Shown: positions 1 to 13,400, counted from the first letter of the stretch. The stretch: DNA of 64,000 bases from Breviolum minutum Mf 1.05b.01 (GCA_000507305.1 DF240777.1:121803-185802); one strand, 5' to 3'. Notes: generated from the letters alone by a model not told the origin. Made by a program: numbers and translations.

Positions 1-150
1 GAGATCCATTACATCACTACAGGACCATAGGATGAAAATAAGGATGAACTATACATTTGATATTGACTTTTAGACATAACTCGACAACATTTTGTTTTCC
101 TGATGTTTCCCAGACAGATTGTTTTTGCATGTGAGCAAACTCTGTCCAGA

Positions 151-3100
151 TGCGACGGCGACCCGAGAAGACTGCGGAGATTTCAAGCAGGCGGCAGATG
201 CGAACACGAGACGTGTTACGGAGGGTGCCGGGGTGATGATAGGAGCTGTTGATGTTATCTACAGAATAGTTGATTTATATTGATGTATAATGTCTAAGGT
301 GATACCGGGCCCCGGGTCTCAGAGAACCTCAATGCTGTGCAACATGTGTGGATTGAGCCTTGAATGTACAAGGGTACAAGGCAGGTGTTTTGATTCGAAC
401 ATGCCCTGCCTGCACTGACCTTGCTACAGGGTTAGCACAGCAGCCTTCAAAGTCTGAGTCAAGCAGAAGCCACAGCATGCCAGAACCGATCTAGAAAGAT
501 CTGAAACACCAGCACCTATTGACACTGCCAAGGTTGGATTCTTGACATTCTTTCCCAATGCGAATGCATGTGTCACTCTATATTTTTTTTATGTGTAACA
601 GTGTATATATCGTACTATGTATAATTGTGATTGTTAATTAGTCATCTTGCTGACGCCCTTCACTGCAACGGTAGGTGTAGGGAATTGTCGAGCAGTTCTG
701 TCAAGGTGAATGGGTTGCAGTTTGAGAATGCTTGATTGCCTATCAGCATGAGCAGATTGCAGAGGATTATGTTATATACAGCATACTGTAATTCTAAAAC
801 ACCTGACCCTGCTGATGGCGCGGGAAACATGTAGGACGGAAAGGCTGGCCAAGATTTTTGAAGAGCGATATACTTTTCATGACTTTTCGTTGCGCAAAGC
901 AATCTTTGCAAGCAGAAGGCAGAATGAAAAAAAGTGAACACCCATGGCAGTTTGAAGATCCTAGTCTTGGCTGACCGTTTCATGGTGGCTTATACAGCCA
1001 TTTCACAAATCACAATCACCCACCAAAGAAGTTGTGGGAGTTGCCTGTGGTCCGCTACTTTGTCTTTCGTGCGAATCCCCATCAGACAAACTTTGTTGAA
1101 CACATCATGACATCTCAAGTGTCATTCCAGTAGTAAATTGCATGTTTGGTATGGTACATGAGCAAGCGTTTTGCAAGACCTTCTGCACAGAATAGACGTA
1201 AGGAGAGTCCAGCACTTCATCAGTCAGGTTTGGTCATATATACAGTAAACCACACAAACATAATGAAACACTGGAAACATCACAGACCATGGAGGCAAAG
1301 TTTTTTGCGCGCAAGTCTTGTCGCCTTAGGTGTCAACTCTGAATCTGCGGGTAAAAACAAGATTTGTGCTCACACGTTACATGACACATGATTTCGCGGG
1401 TGCGAGAAGAAAGTGAGAGCCCTTGACCCAATATGGCTCAACAATGTGGAAATTCTGTGTACAGAATCACAGCTGAATATGCTGCGGTTATGATACAATG
1501 TGTATCAATATAGATGATGATCACTTCAGCATTCCAACTATCCAGAAGGATCTATTGAAGGTTGTCTTTTCAGACCCTAAACTTTGCAGATGTGTATGTG
1601 ATTCCTTGGTTGTCAAATAAAACTGGGCTTTCTTGCTCAAGTTCCGTCCCATATGTAGTGGCCAAGCGCCTGCCTTTGGCATGCGGTGCTTGGTGCCAGT
1701 GGCTTGATACAGATTTTGCCAAGTTTTCTCTGAGTTTCTTGCGTTTAGGTGCCGCGTTGTGCTTTACCGATCCACTGTCAAATGTGTTCTTCGCCTGCCT
1801 CAAAGATTCTTTAGGTCCTGTTAGCTCTGGCGCTTGGTGCGCCAGACTTTGCAGAGGAGGCAAAGAAGGCTTCAGAAAAGGCGTTCGGGGAAGTGAGCGG
1901 AAAGAGAAGGGGAAACTGGGAAACTTCAAATGTCTTCAACTCCTGAACCAATACCTTAAAGCTAGAACACTTTCTCTGATCTTTGATTCTGATTTCAAAG
2001 TGTAGCTTAAAAAAAACAGCCTGTACCTATGCTTGTGCTCACATCATTTTGGAATGTCAAAGTAGAAGTTCATGACAATAGATCCAACTTGCAGATTTAT
2101 CCGGATGTGTCTTGAGCTGCACAAAGGCCAAAGAACATGAGAAGGGGGTGGAAAAATCCTCCAAAGATGCGGCGAAGATTGCAGAGGAAATGAAGGTGTG
2201 ACTTTGGACCTGATGCCTCACAGTTGTGAGTGATATTTTTATCTTGTGCAAAGGTGAGACTCAAGCCCTAGACATCTGGAAGTTTTGAAAAATAGATACG
2301 GGGTGAAGGGCGCAGAAGGGCAGGATATTGGGACCGGTTCCTTTGTTGCTTTGTTTTGCGCTGGCGCTTTGCTCGCTTTTTTTTTGATTTGGTTTTGTTT
2401 CACGCAGCTGTCAGCTTTTGTTGCTACAGTAGGTATGTGACTTCAGTCCCTGAGACCTTGCATCTGCGTTCCAGCCCACCTCTTCCCCAACGTGGGGTGT
2501 ATTCCTCGTCTTGCCCCCTTCAGGCTGCTGCAAAAGGTGCCAAGGAGGCCATGATAAAAGCCAAGGAGAACAGCGTGCGATCATATCATGGCTGTTTGAA
2601 GGTATGTGGTAGATAAACAGACAAGGAAACACACTGAATTTCCTGCAAACAAGAAGCTCAGTCATTGGACAATTTTTGCCAGAAAAGTTGTGTGATCCAT
2701 AAAAGCATGAATCCCGTCAATATTGCGATTTCGAAATGACAGCAACTGCAGACCTTGCAATTCGCTGGTAGACATGTTTGCTAAGACATTTCATGACATA
2801 GGTACTTACAGAGTACAGGACTATGACTGAACACCGTGAGTTGTTTTGGCTGGTGTGCACCTTTGGTGGTTGGAACAGTTCGCTGTTCAGCCAGTTCTGC
2901 ACAGGTTGGTCACAGCGCACACACACACCAGTGTTGGTTGCCTCACTTTCCGCAGGAACTGGATGCTAAGATGACGGCCATTTTGCAAGCCACTCGAGAA
3001 AGTACTGCTGCAGCAGCAAAGGAGGCCGCGATGGCCTACTACAAGGAGGCTAGGAACATTGTGAAATACAGAATTGAAAAAGAATTGGTTTTGATTTGGT

Positions 3101-4965
3101 TTCTTGCACTTATAGGTAAAGCAAGCTGCGGCGCAGGCAGCTGCAGAGGCATGTATGAATTGACAAGCTCAAAGGGGTTTTCCAGGGTCTATCAGTCTAT
3201 CATGATTCCAAGCAATGCCTAAGTGCCTTGAGGCTGCCTCACCTGCACGTCAACTTGCTGCAAAAGAAGCCGAAAAGGCAAGAGTGGCCCAGGCCGCAAG
3301 CGAAGCAGCCCGGTGCTCAAGATTTTTGAGTGCATTGTCGCATTTCCGCATGGAAGTTTTGGTGATCAAAAAAGAGTCCATCAAAATAAGCAGAATGAAA
3401 GGTTCCCCTTATGACTCCCAGGGTCAAGGGAGGCCAACAGCTCTGCTGATTTCTGAGGCTCGGCCGTACCACGAAGCACAACTGCGAGATCAGAAGCTGT
3501 CCGCAGAGTACCAGTTGCAGTCTCAGGAGATCTGATGCTTCTGTTCCCTTCACTCTCTTGGCATCCTTTTGCTCTCCCTGAATAGATATGTTTTGGGTGT
3601 GATTAACTTTTCGGAAAAGGGCAACAAATGTGATTTCCATTTGACCAAAAGCAAAGTCGCCAGGAGATGTATGCAAAAGGGAACCAGCTGCAAGTGGAAG
3701 GTGCCCACCTTGCACCCATTGCAGAAAGCTCCTTGGACCTCAAACCTAGGAACCAATGCAATTGACGCATGGGTCATGCAAGGTGTTCTTTGGGCTGGCT
3801 TAAAGGGCTTAAAAGGAACCTGATGCCCGGGAAGATGGTGGTGATCCTAAGGTTTCTGGTAAAAACAGCCTTCATGAGAACTCATTTTATATTCACGGAG
3901 GGTAGGAAACCTTGCGAGGGTCAAAACCTTGAAGTCCTTTTTTCTGCTTCCAGGTTATCAGAAAGCAGGAAACTCAGAGGAGGCGAATCAAATGATTCGC
4001 AAAGCTCATCTTCTCGTGGACCAAGGTGGATGATACATGGGAAATTTTCTCTGTCTCCCTCTCTTCTCTCTCTGCTTTTTCATTCGACTACCTCGTTGAT
4101 TGGGTATGCTTTGGATACACAACGAGTTCAAATCAAGTAGTTTCGACCGTGAACATTACAGAATTGACTTGCTATGTATGCTTTCACCCTTCCTTTCCTG
4201 CGTCTACTGAGTTTGAAAACACTATACCTTCCAGATTTCACGGATGATTTTGCTGAATGGAAATTCAGCAGTAGCTCTGAGCAGTAGTTGGGAGGGATTT
4301 TCCTGCTAACTAGATTCTGAGATAACGATGTCAATGTTGAACGAGAAACTTCTTCCAAATCGGTTTCCTTCAGTTCCTTGCTGCCACGTGTTTTTCAGCC
4401 ACCTTGGTTTCCCAAGCCAAGTGCAAAAGCCGCAGGTTTGAAGTTGAAACGACAAGCCAAGAAGATCCACAAGAATGCAGTGGATCTTCACAATGCGGTG
4501 CACCAGGAAGCGATTTCTGAACAGGTGAGGTAAATGTCAACTTGTAGAGACTGGAAAGAGAACCATGGCACCACATATTGTTGCCACAACTAGATTGATT
4601 CAATGATCGTATTAAATCCATAAATTCAGTGCATCCAGATGCATATTGTGAGTCTAGGAGTTAGCCATCTTGCGTGTCCAGTGTTATGGCAAAACCACCA
4701 AGCTGCGAGGCAGCAGCTCTTCATGCTGCGGCCATGGCTGCCGAGCCGACCTTCCCAACCAACGCTCCTCCCCTCTAGACGCAGGCAACAAAATTGAATG
4801 AGCATTCAGTCGTTTTTGTGCAGCATTTTTTCTCACATTTCCAGCAGGCTTAGTGAGCAGAGTAGCACTGGCACCGTGGTCAAAATGGCCGATGGTCGTC
4901 AAGTTGTTGGAAAAAAGGTTGGAGCTCAAAGTTAAGGGAACTGTGGCAAACCTTGTGACGGCTTG
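151..4965 (+). CDS. Multi-exon Ala/Lys/Glu-rich coiled-coil protein (unrecognised)
   Basis: No family is recognised. Exon-like blocks lie near 151-242, 1851-1930, 2115-2195, 2524-2574, 2956-3055, 3225-3315, 3445-3533, 3664-3750, 3955-4030, 4400-4526, 4700-4770 and 4845-4965; most follow an AG and several end at GT. They read as charged, alanine-rich helix, for example AEEAKKASEKAFGEV, KGVEKSSKDAAKIAEEMK, AAAKGAKEAMIKAKENS, LDAKMTAILQATRE, AAKEAEKARVAQAASEAAR, NSEEANQMIRKAHLL and KRQAKKIHKNAVDLHNAV. The composition suits a long coiled coil or a filament/scaffold protein; no catalytic motif is visible and there are few Gly or Pro except near the 3' end. Neither the start nor the stop is certain, and the gene may begin upstream of the window. 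The last two blocks could belong to something else. The orientation is fairly sure because the opposite strand lacks comparable frames. Confidence 0.45.
243..1850. other. Non-coding stretch, probable intron
   Basis: No convincing exon is visible between the first and second blocks of the helical gene. The sequence is moderately AT-rich with TATATA-type patches near 580-620. Open frames here (for example 660-983 minus and 1146-1391 plus) lack coding-like composition. Confidence 0.4.
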
Positions 4966-5554
4966 ATCTTGTTGATTTGTGGAGTATTGGCATGTGTTTT
5001 GACAAATATCTGCGCGGTCATGGGCATGTTTGGTCAAATTTCTGAATCTGCTCCAGCAAAGCAGAGTGAATACAGCTTCATAGAAGTTAACCCAACTTGG
5101 AGACTGGAACCATGATCTTTTCAGATATTTGCTGGGGGTTCAGGTCGAGTCTTAGTTCACATCAAAAAAAGGAATAATTCGTGACCTGTCAAGCTTGACA
5201 AGATGCACAAGACCGAGTGAACCTTTCAAGATTGTTGATGATAAACCTACTCTTGCGCAGATTCTGGTATGCACTGGACAGCCCCAAAACATCCATATAA
5301 ACTCCAAATACTACAACGCAAGGCAATCCTAGCATGAGGCACTCCACTGTACACTATAGAGGCTCCTCCTCTGGCCTAGTATACAACAGTCATATACCAA
5401 AGGTGAATCCAGTGGCAGTGGGACGTTGCCCTGCTGTGGTCTGAGCTATGTCAAGAGGAGCATTTGGAGTCTATTTTGATAGCTGACCGCTTACATTTTT
5501 GCACGCCATGAGCTATGGAAGGGGCAATGAGCAGGCAAGGCTGAACTTGAGATG
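4966..5554. other. Non-coding interval between two helical genes
   Basis: No open frame with coding composition is seen on either strand. It probably holds the 3' flank of the upstream gene and the 5' flank of the next one. No recognisable terminator or promoter motif was found. Confidence 0.35.
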
Positions 5555-6110
5555 CTGAGCTTTTTGAAAGACGCACGGCGTCACTTCTCCTTCACCGAAC
5601 AGTTTACTTGTGTCCGCGTCTTGTCTTCGTTTGTTTCCTTTCACTTTCAAGCTTTGGTGGGTGTCCTTCGTCTCACTTTGTCTACCTTTGTCTCTCCTTT
5701 TTTCTCCCTTCATTTCTCTCCTAGCGCCTGTGCCTTTGTCTTTCTTTTGTCTCCCTTTACCTCCCTGTTGTTTTGTTCTTCCATTTATAGAATTCGTCTT
5801 CTGTTCTGACTGTCGTTGTCCATCCTACCTCAATTAATTGACATTTGTCTTCGATTTGTCCCTAATTATCTTCCTATTGGTCTCTTTCTTTTGCTTGCCT
5901 CTTGTGGGCTGGGTCAGAGGATTTTGGTTCTCATCCATCTGTCTCCCAAATCCTCCCTGCTGGTCTCCTCGTTGTTGCTTGGTTCTAGGTGGCTGGCATG
6001 GTGGATTTCTGCATATTTCTGCTCTTATCTATTGCTGTTGCCATAATCACTTGTCCTTTTACTCTCACTTTTTTACTTGTTGTTACTTGCCTCTTGGTGT
6101 CTTTACCACG
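5555..6110. other. T/C-rich, strand-asymmetric block
   Basis: About 550 bases in which the plus strand is dominated by T and C, with many CTTT, TCTCC and TGTC steps and few A. Several overlapping open frames cross it, but they translate to Phe/Leu/Ser/Cys-rich sequence that follows from the composition. It is best read as a polypyrimidine intergenic or intronic tract. Confidence 0.5.
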
Positions 6111-6211
6111 CATGACAGTACTGTCACTTTTTATGTTGGCGCATTCTGTTTGGGGTTCAGGCTGGTGGAATTCTAGGGAGTTTGAGATTTACATGTCGTG
6201 CTTTGTGCAGG

Positions 6212-9200
6212 CAATGGCTGCAGCGCTGTTTGAATCGGTCGAGAGTGATGTCAGCTTGGCCCTTTGTGCGATGCCTTTTGATTGTTGGGGCTAGATTCTA
6301 CTAGATTCTAGATCAATCTTTTCATCTATGTTCGTAGCCCGTTCTGCAGATTCCCATAGCACGCCTGCCCAGTAGTCATTACTATACAACCTCCCATGCA
6401 TTTCGAACATGTGATCACAATCATGAACAAAGCCTGGAACCACAAATATGACAACTGAAGGATTTGATTTTAAGATGACCTCGATTTCAATTTTTCGAGA
6501 GGAAAGCGCAACGGGATTGTAAAAGCGGAAACGCCTGGAATTGGGCATAGCAGCTGCCATGGCCTTCACTGTGGCCACACTAAGGTTCTCGAACCATTCG
6601 CATGACAAACTTCCCTGCTGGTTGGCAAACACTATCAGAGGCTCCCTCTGGCTTTAGGTGCAAGGAATTCCAAATACTATGCGTGGCGACATTTTGCAGG
6701 AGGAACTGCGGAACATAAAGACATCTACTCGGACTTGAGCTTTCTCCCTTTCTAGCCTTAACATTGAATATAGAAACATCAGAGGACTACAAAACCGGGC
6801 TTGTTCTGATACTCTTCCATTGTGATTCGTTGTTCCTAGGGTAGATGTGTCCGGGAGCTGGAAAACACGCTTCAGGGGCAGTTGGTCTCAAAGATCAAAG
6901 CGCTCCTGCAAACCATGGGGCACTTGGAGCAATTGCCCTCGACTATGCGCAGTGCCAATGGCCAGGCAATTCGGGAATGGGAATGTGAAATGGAAGTGCT
7001 ACATTTCCAAAGACACCTGGGAATGGCTGATATTTTCCGTTAGACCCTCCCCCAGCACAACATGCCTGCAGTTGATGGCTACAGCAACCTTCAGCGACCG
7101 GGAGAGTGCTGAGAAGGCAGTTAAAACCTTGCATCTTGGATCGCAAGAAGTTGTCAGAAGAAGTCATCTATGATTCAGCTTTGTCTCAAATCATTCGTTT
7201 GCAGACCAAAGTGGTTTTGTCATCAGAACTGTTTTTAAGGCATGGCGTGGACAACCGAACCGAAACTGCTGCTCAGTTGAATATAAACATTGTGCATCGG
7301 AGGGTCTGGAGAAAGCATATGTGGAATATGCCCAGCTAATGTCTAGAATTTGGAAGACACTTGTGGCGTGGACACGTCGTAACATGAAGACTTTACCAGG
7401 TTTCCTGGTACGTTAAAAAGATAAAAGCACACATAGATTTCTGGATTTCTTAATGGTGTCTAGGCTGCCAGAGGCAGATCTTTTCTATGCATGGTCCACT
7501 CGGTGTATTGCTGGATAGAACGGAGTGAAAGCACAAGCTTTCATGTGGCTAACAATGCTGGTACACTTTCCAAAAAGCCCTCAAGGCATGAGTCTGTCTG
7601 TGAACCTTGTTCTTAGGTTCTTACTACTTTCAATGTTGTACTTCAGTGCCAGATCTTAACATTTCTTGTTGGTCGGTGCATCCTGTCATCTGGATCGTGA
7701 GGAGAAAAAGCGGATGGATCGTGCCCCACCTCGGGACATTGACAAGTTCGCCGTCTTTCTTTTAGGCGCTTGTCAGACAGGAAGTTATATAGACTCATTT
7801 CAGCGACCATCCAAATCCTAAAACATCTTGGGAGGTCACATGCTCCGCACACCTGAGATGTTATCCCCATAATTGCAGTCGAGTTGAAACTGTCATTTTA
7901 CCATGCTCCCAAGACCTTGGGATTTGACATTGGCTGTTTTGGAAATGGCACCGTGCATTCCATGATATACCTTGCTGTTGGCAGATCATGGAATCTGAGC
8001 CCGTCAGGTTCCTCTGAGCTGCAGGAGATTCATGGCGAGGCTCAGCTGAAGTCGACTTTGAGTTTCACTCACAATCTCTGCGGTAGACAACAACCTCAAA
8101 AACAGGATGACGGTCCTCCACTGCTGCTATGTGTGGATGACATCCGCCTATTGGAAGATGAGGCATCCGGATTTGCATAAAAATTGCGGCTTTTCAAAAA
8201 AACCAGCGATGTGATCTGCTGTACGGAGCTGAAAGGTGTCATCAGCCAGGGAAGTTTTCGTGAGGGACTTGCCAGTGGAGGTGTGACATGGAGCTTCCAT
8301 GGGGCTCAGCTGGTCATGTCCCAAGGTTTGCCATGCCACCCAGAATTCATGAGACTAGGAAGACGGAGATTCCCACATGGTCCGAAGTAACGATTTAATT
8401 GTTTGGGGGGATTTCTGGCAAGTGTTACAGTGCTACTGCTGAAATTTGCCAAACATTTTTTTGAGATTTCCGGAGATTTCTCAAGTGCATTCGCTCTTTC
8501 TTTCTTGCTCAAGTTGGCTCAGATTGGACGGCCCCAGACAGGCTGCGGACAGATTTTGCCTGACATCTCACCTACTCTTTCAAGTGGCCAGGATTGCCAC
8601 TCTTTTCCTACTCTTTTCACCTACTTTGCCTGGGGGAGGACGGCATAGTCCTCCTTTCAGTGCAAGTTCTTGTAGCTTTGCGCCTAACCGGACATGCATT
8701 CCGGATCATGGCTAGCAAAGCGATAGTGCAGAATCTTCAGTGACGAGTGATACAAAAACAATGACAACTTCACCTGCAATGCTGGTTTTTGAAGTGCCCT
8801 TATCTTCGGTATCCAGTCTGAAATTCAAGCGCAGTCCAACGCTGACAACGTTCCAATGGAATTGAGGTAACCAGGTTTGTGTGTTGCCTGCTTGTCAAAA
8901 ACAAGCTCCATCAAGGAATCCCCTAGAGTTACGCCATTTGTATACTTGACCCTCAAAGCCTTGCAGATCAATAGTGCAACATACTGTGCTCCTGTTCCGT
9001 GTGGGTTTGAGGTGCAAAAAGGCGAGCTGGAAAGCGATTTTCTTGAGCTTTGCTTCCGTATTGGTCAGTCAGAAGCGAAGCTCCTGCGTCCCAAGCAGGA
9101 GATGCTTGAGGCTCAAGTGAATCTCGGCAGAGAGCTTTTTGCAAGTGCAGCACATATCACAACTTGTGCGTCAGCAAGATGTATGTTGCAAGATTGACCA

Positions 9201-9790
9201 TGAATTTATTTGTACAAACTCCATAGATTCCTAGTAAGGGCAGAAGTTCGCGGATTTCTGTCGATATTTGAGAGACCTCACTTTGGCCAAGGAAGAAACT
9301 GTGCCACTCCGACTGCAAAGTGAGTTTGAGAAGCAACGCCATGAGGCTCCCTTGCTTTTTTGTGCTCTTTATTTTGCTTGTGTGCGATTTCCTCGTGTTT
9401 TTGTTCTTAGGACCATCATCCACATCAGCATCCGCGTCATCGTTGTTGTCCATGCCAAGGTCAAAAGATCAAAGCATCATCACTGCTGGTCTTCGATGCA
9501 TCTCCAATTTCGGAAGATTGCCAGGTGCGTGTTGAAAATTGCGAAAATCAAGGTGAAAAGCTTTTTTTAGGTTGTTCGACGCCAACAAAAGGCATGACTC
9601 ACATGACAAAAGGAACCAAACTGAGCAGTCTCTTCACTTTTTAATGCTCTTCAGAGTTTTGCTGACCTATTTCCTCAAAGAATCTCTTGCACAGACGATG
9701 CTCTGACAAGACTTTGTTTTGCTGAGGGAGCTGTGGCATGGAGGCGTGCACAGAAATTACAAGTGGTGATTGCAGATCAGAGGATAGATG
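6212..9790 (+). CDS. Multi-exon helical/coiled-coil protein (unrecognised)
   Basis: Exon-like blocks occur near 6212-6290, 6841-7041, 7122-7245, 7304-7395, 7690-7790, 9004-9165, 9268-9345 and 9700-9790. The clearest is 6841-7041, a continuous frame with CVRELENTLQGQLVSKIKAL and then REWECEMEVLHFQRHLGMAD. Others give LDRKKLSEEVIYDSALSQII, LEKAYVEYAQLMSRIWKTL, LDREEKKRMDRAPPRDIDKF, KAKLLRP-type Lys/Glu helix near 9060 (SEAKLLRPKQEMLEAQVNLG), LAKEETVPLRLQSEFEKQRH and EGAVAWRRAQKLQVVIADQR. Leucine and charged residues are spaced as in amphipathic helices, so a coiled-coil structural protein is likely. No domain is recognised. It could be more than one gene, since 7.8-9.0 kb has only weak blocks. 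All blocks are on the plus strand, as in the preceding gene. Confidence 0.4.
6291..6632 (-). CDS. Possible minus-strand exon, function unknown
   Basis: An open frame of about 113 codons on the minus strand with coding-like composition, including SCEWFENLSVATVKAMAAAM, RKIEIEVILKSNPSVVIFVV and YWAGVLWESAERATNIDEKI. Its first codon is GTG and its 5' end is unsupported, so it would be an exon rather than a complete gene. The plus strand is closed here in all frames, which favours a real antisense feature, yet every other well supported gene in the window is on the plus strand. It may be a relic of an unrelated gene or a chance frame. Confidence 0.25.
   Translation of the reverse strand: MFANQQGSLSCEWFENLSVATVKAMAAAMPNSRRFRFYNPVALSSRKIEIEVILKSNPSVVIFVVPGFVHDCDHMFEMHGRLYSNDYWAGVLWESAERATNIDEKIDLESSRI
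7870..9000. other. Weakly coding interval
   Basis: Several overlapping plus-strand frames exist (7884-8180, 8184-8390, 8403-8715), but none stands out. The 8030-8180 stretch is open in two frames. 8390-8715 looks like Ser/Leu/Phe-rich non-coding sequence. No exon can be chosen with confidence. Confidence 0.3.
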
Positions 9791-9799
9791 CAACTCCTT

Positions 9800-10430
9800 C
9801 GTGATTAACAAAAGTGCTTCTTATTGCTTCTTAATATGCTTTGTAGTGTCTGCCGCAATGATTTTCCCTCCGACAATCGCAACCAGCTGCCTGAACCGCC
9901 CCAAACCCTCTTTTTTAACTTCGATAGTATTTTGCAGGTTTCCAGTCACCGTGTCACTGGTGTAGTTCTGCTGGAGGTCTGTTTTTTTGAGCTTATTTTT
10001 CCTGAGGTACCTGTTTTTTGGAACCCTGCTGCTTGCATTACATGTAAGCTATCTTCAACCTCACCAATCATCTCGGTGCCCGTTGTTGCTGTGGCACATT
10101 TGTCACACTGCTCACGTGCGGAATGTACATGGAGCTGGCAAAGGGATGAGGGTGGCAGTGGACGCACACGGCGGTGGAAGGAGATGGGGTCCAAACATCA
10201 AAGACGTTTGAACATGGTTTCACTCTATATCAGGCCAAATGGCCAAGCTTTGCTTTGAAACGGACCACAACACGCTGTTCAAGAACACTAAGAACACTAA
10301 GAAAAATATGAATTAGTTACATACTCAACATTCACCAGAAACTGTTTATTAAAACAGGAAGGGAATTTGCTTGAAAAAGAAATTGGTTCGAAAACACGGC
10401 CTTTGTCCTCTAAACAAACAGTGATTCGTA
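9800..10430. other. Interval upstream of the EEP gene
   Basis: A plus-strand block near 10110-10205 is open in more than one frame with Gly/Arg-rich sequence. It could be a 5' exon of the EEP gene. The rest shows no coding signal. An AAACAG/AAAACAGG A-rich patch lies near 10350-10400. Confidence 0.3.
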
Positions 10431-10431
10431 G

Positions 10432-13400
10432 CTGCGGGGGTGGAGATCCTGCACCAACCCTGTGAGACTGTCAGTGACAGCCCGGTGTACATCCCTGGCG
10501 ATGCGGACAAAGGATGTATTTTGAGAGTCGGCTGCACTCCACCATCACTTGCAGGAACTGTCTTCAGCGCCTTTGCCAGACAGTGATTTTTTGTTTCTTT
10601 AGTTTGAAGATTTACAGTTGTTAGAGATATTAGATTTGAGCCCATCAATGATAACGTGCTCGAGAGTTCACCATGTTGATTGAACAAATTATTAATGCTG
10701 CCTTGAAAAAAAATCAGAGCGGAGCATTTCCTGTGTATGTTGTGGCATGACATGTGGCATGTTCTCTAAAACAGACCCTACTGCTTATTTCTTGCCTCTA
10801 TATGTTGCCTTTTTTGATTTCTCGAAAGCTGCACAGATCCACATATCACGTGTGGTATGATGATATGATGGAGTAATATATTGAAGGTTTTGTAGCCATT
10901 CCTCCTTGAGATGCAAGGCCAAGTGAGTAATCCAGTCATGGCAGAGCCGCTAGATGACTGGCGCTGGACTTCGTTCTCAAAGACAACAAGTAAAGACATT
11001 CGAATTGCGACCTACAATGTCTTGGCTGATGCCTATGCTTCCACAAAACAAGCAAAGAATGGCATGTTTTGCTACTGTGCTGACGAAGTCTTATCTCCCG
11101 GACCTCGTCGGCAGAAGATTCTGCGCGATCTTTTGAAGCTGGATGCGGATATTTTAGGACTGCAAGAAGTGGACACGACGCAGCTAACAGTGTTGAAGCC
11201 GCTGCAAGAGCTTGGCTGGGAGCATACATACATCAGGTGACTTGATCAGAAAGTATCTGTTCTCAGTTGTCGACTTACATATCGGAGTTTTTTGTGGTAA
11301 GCTGATTTTGCCTGCCAGATAATTATTATACGCAGATGCAAGATGTGGTCTTGTTTAACTTTTCCTGCGATGCTTCGGCGGGTGTAAATGTGATGTTGCA
11401 AAAGACTGGCCAACGCGAAACGTTCTCGGAAAATTTGAAGTCCCGTACCCTGTAATGAGACACACGACATATGGAATAGTTGCTGTTTACGCACAGCCGC
11501 CCGTGTTTGGGCACCTATTTTTTGACTTTGGATTATGAAGAGAAAGGCTGCTGAAGCAAGGCATTGAATATGAAGACTTGCCGAGGAAAAGTGGGGCTAG
11601 CTTGGATGGATGTGCTTTGATTTGGCGGACTTCCCGCTTTCGATGTCAGGCAAGAGGGGGACGGTTTTCGAGATCAAGGGATGATCTGGCTGTTGCAAAG
11701 TGCGAGGAGCACTTGAAGACAGTTCTAGAAATCGTAAACACCGTGTATCAATATGATACCCTTAATTGTTTAAGAAGATACCGAGATAACTCAATACACA
11801 ATCCCATCTTAAACTACATAAATTTCTTACAAATGTTACCAGGATCAACTGCAATGGTCCTTGAGCGGAAAGCTGCCTGGCTTGGAAACTTGGCTTGAAG
11901 TTTTTCCCAAGAGTTGTAATCCTTCAAAGGGCAGCTGAGCTAAGGATGACTTGCAATTGCAAGCACTTGAGGGACATCCTACCCAAATCATGTTGGACAA
12001 GATGTCAACTGTGGCACATGCTGTGATTCTTCGAGATCTGAGAGAAGATCGCCTCCTTCTTGTGGCCAATACACATTTGCAGCTTGGAATCACCAACAGT
12101 AGTGATTCAGAGGAAACTCAGCCACAGCAATGAAGCAGCTTCACGATGCTTCACGGATCGAAACTGATTGAGGTACTATCATCCCAAAGGCAATCACATA
12201 CGCCTCTTGCAGCTCTACAGCCTGCTAAAGGTTCTAGCTCAAGCCGCGAACGATGCGAAGTGGCAAGGCCTGCATTGGACAACTAGAGTTTTGCTGCAGG
12301 TTTCAAGGAAAGTTTCCCTTCCCCTTGTGTTGTTTTGATTTCTGTTCTTCCAGTTCTTTCATGTTCGATGTTAAAAAGGCTTGGTTGGGAAGTCGAAAAG
12401 CAGAAGCAGTCCATCTAATGCAGGAAAACGGAATGTCTATTCCTCTTCTTGCCCAGAAATTGATTGCAGGCAAACCAGTCGCTGTTGTGCTTCTTGGTGA
12501 CCTCAATGCTCGCAAGGGTAACTTTGGACCCAGTGACAAGGCTGTGTGATTTGTTGCCAAGTCATGGTGTTTACAACGTGTATTACCTCATGGTGAAATA
12601 TTTATATATTTCTTGCATTCATGTGCTTTGGTTCTTCCATATTATGCTTGCTTTTCGATCAACACTTCTGCAATTGATGACAACATGATGAAATAAATGA
12701 ATCAAAGGTACATAAGCGTTCCAAGTCGACATTTGTACAAATCTTGCAGCAGTCTTTCATCTTGTCATTCTACAACGGCAAAGAAGCAGATCCCTGTCTC
12801 CACTATCAGTCAACTGCCAATCTGTAGGGACAGCCTCCTCAAGCTGCCTATCGCCTCATTCGTGATGGAATGATCCACAAAGATGACTCAGAGACCTGTC
12901 TTTCTCAGATTTTCTCAGTGAAAAAGTCACCAATGTTCACTGCCCTCCAGAGTCAGCCTACATGGATCCAGGGGTTGTTACTGCAAATGGTCATGTGCTG
13001 CTGAAAAATTGTGTGAGCTTGGCAGACTTACTGACTTCAGTGGGATTTACCCTCATCCAATCCTCCTTTGATATCGTTTGATAAAGAAGATAAAGAAGAA
13101 CACATTTGCCATTTGCTCCACTTGCTTCGTTGATTGATTCGTCGCTGACTTAATTGCTGGCTGGCTTGCTTGCTTACTTGCTTGATTGTTTGATTGATTG
13201 ATTGCTTGATTGCTTGGTTGATTGATTGATGGTTGGTTGGCTGGCTGGCCGGCCGGCACAGCAGTAAGTTGTCTTGACTTTTCACGGTAGTCTTAGTCTC
13301 AATTGAATTTTTGGCAGTGCTCACTATCGAGGACTGGCAACATTCTGTTTGGATGCAAGAAGAAGAACAAACCAAGTGCGTTTGTTGTCAAGATGAAGGC

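Noticed and set aside
5552..6294. Membrane-protein-like frames rich in Leu/Phe/Ser/Cys
   Set aside because: They overlap in several frames over the T/C-rich block; the hydrophobic look follows from codons made of T and C.
10349..10753. 134-codon minus-strand frame
   Set aside because: The plus strand here encodes a CCR4-like segment (VSDSPVYIPGDADKG) belonging to the EEP gene, so the minus frame is a shadow.
13037..13375. Asn/Gln/Ser-repeat protein on the minus strand
   Set aside because: It coincides with the TTGA/TTGC tetranucleotide tract within an intron of the EEP gene.
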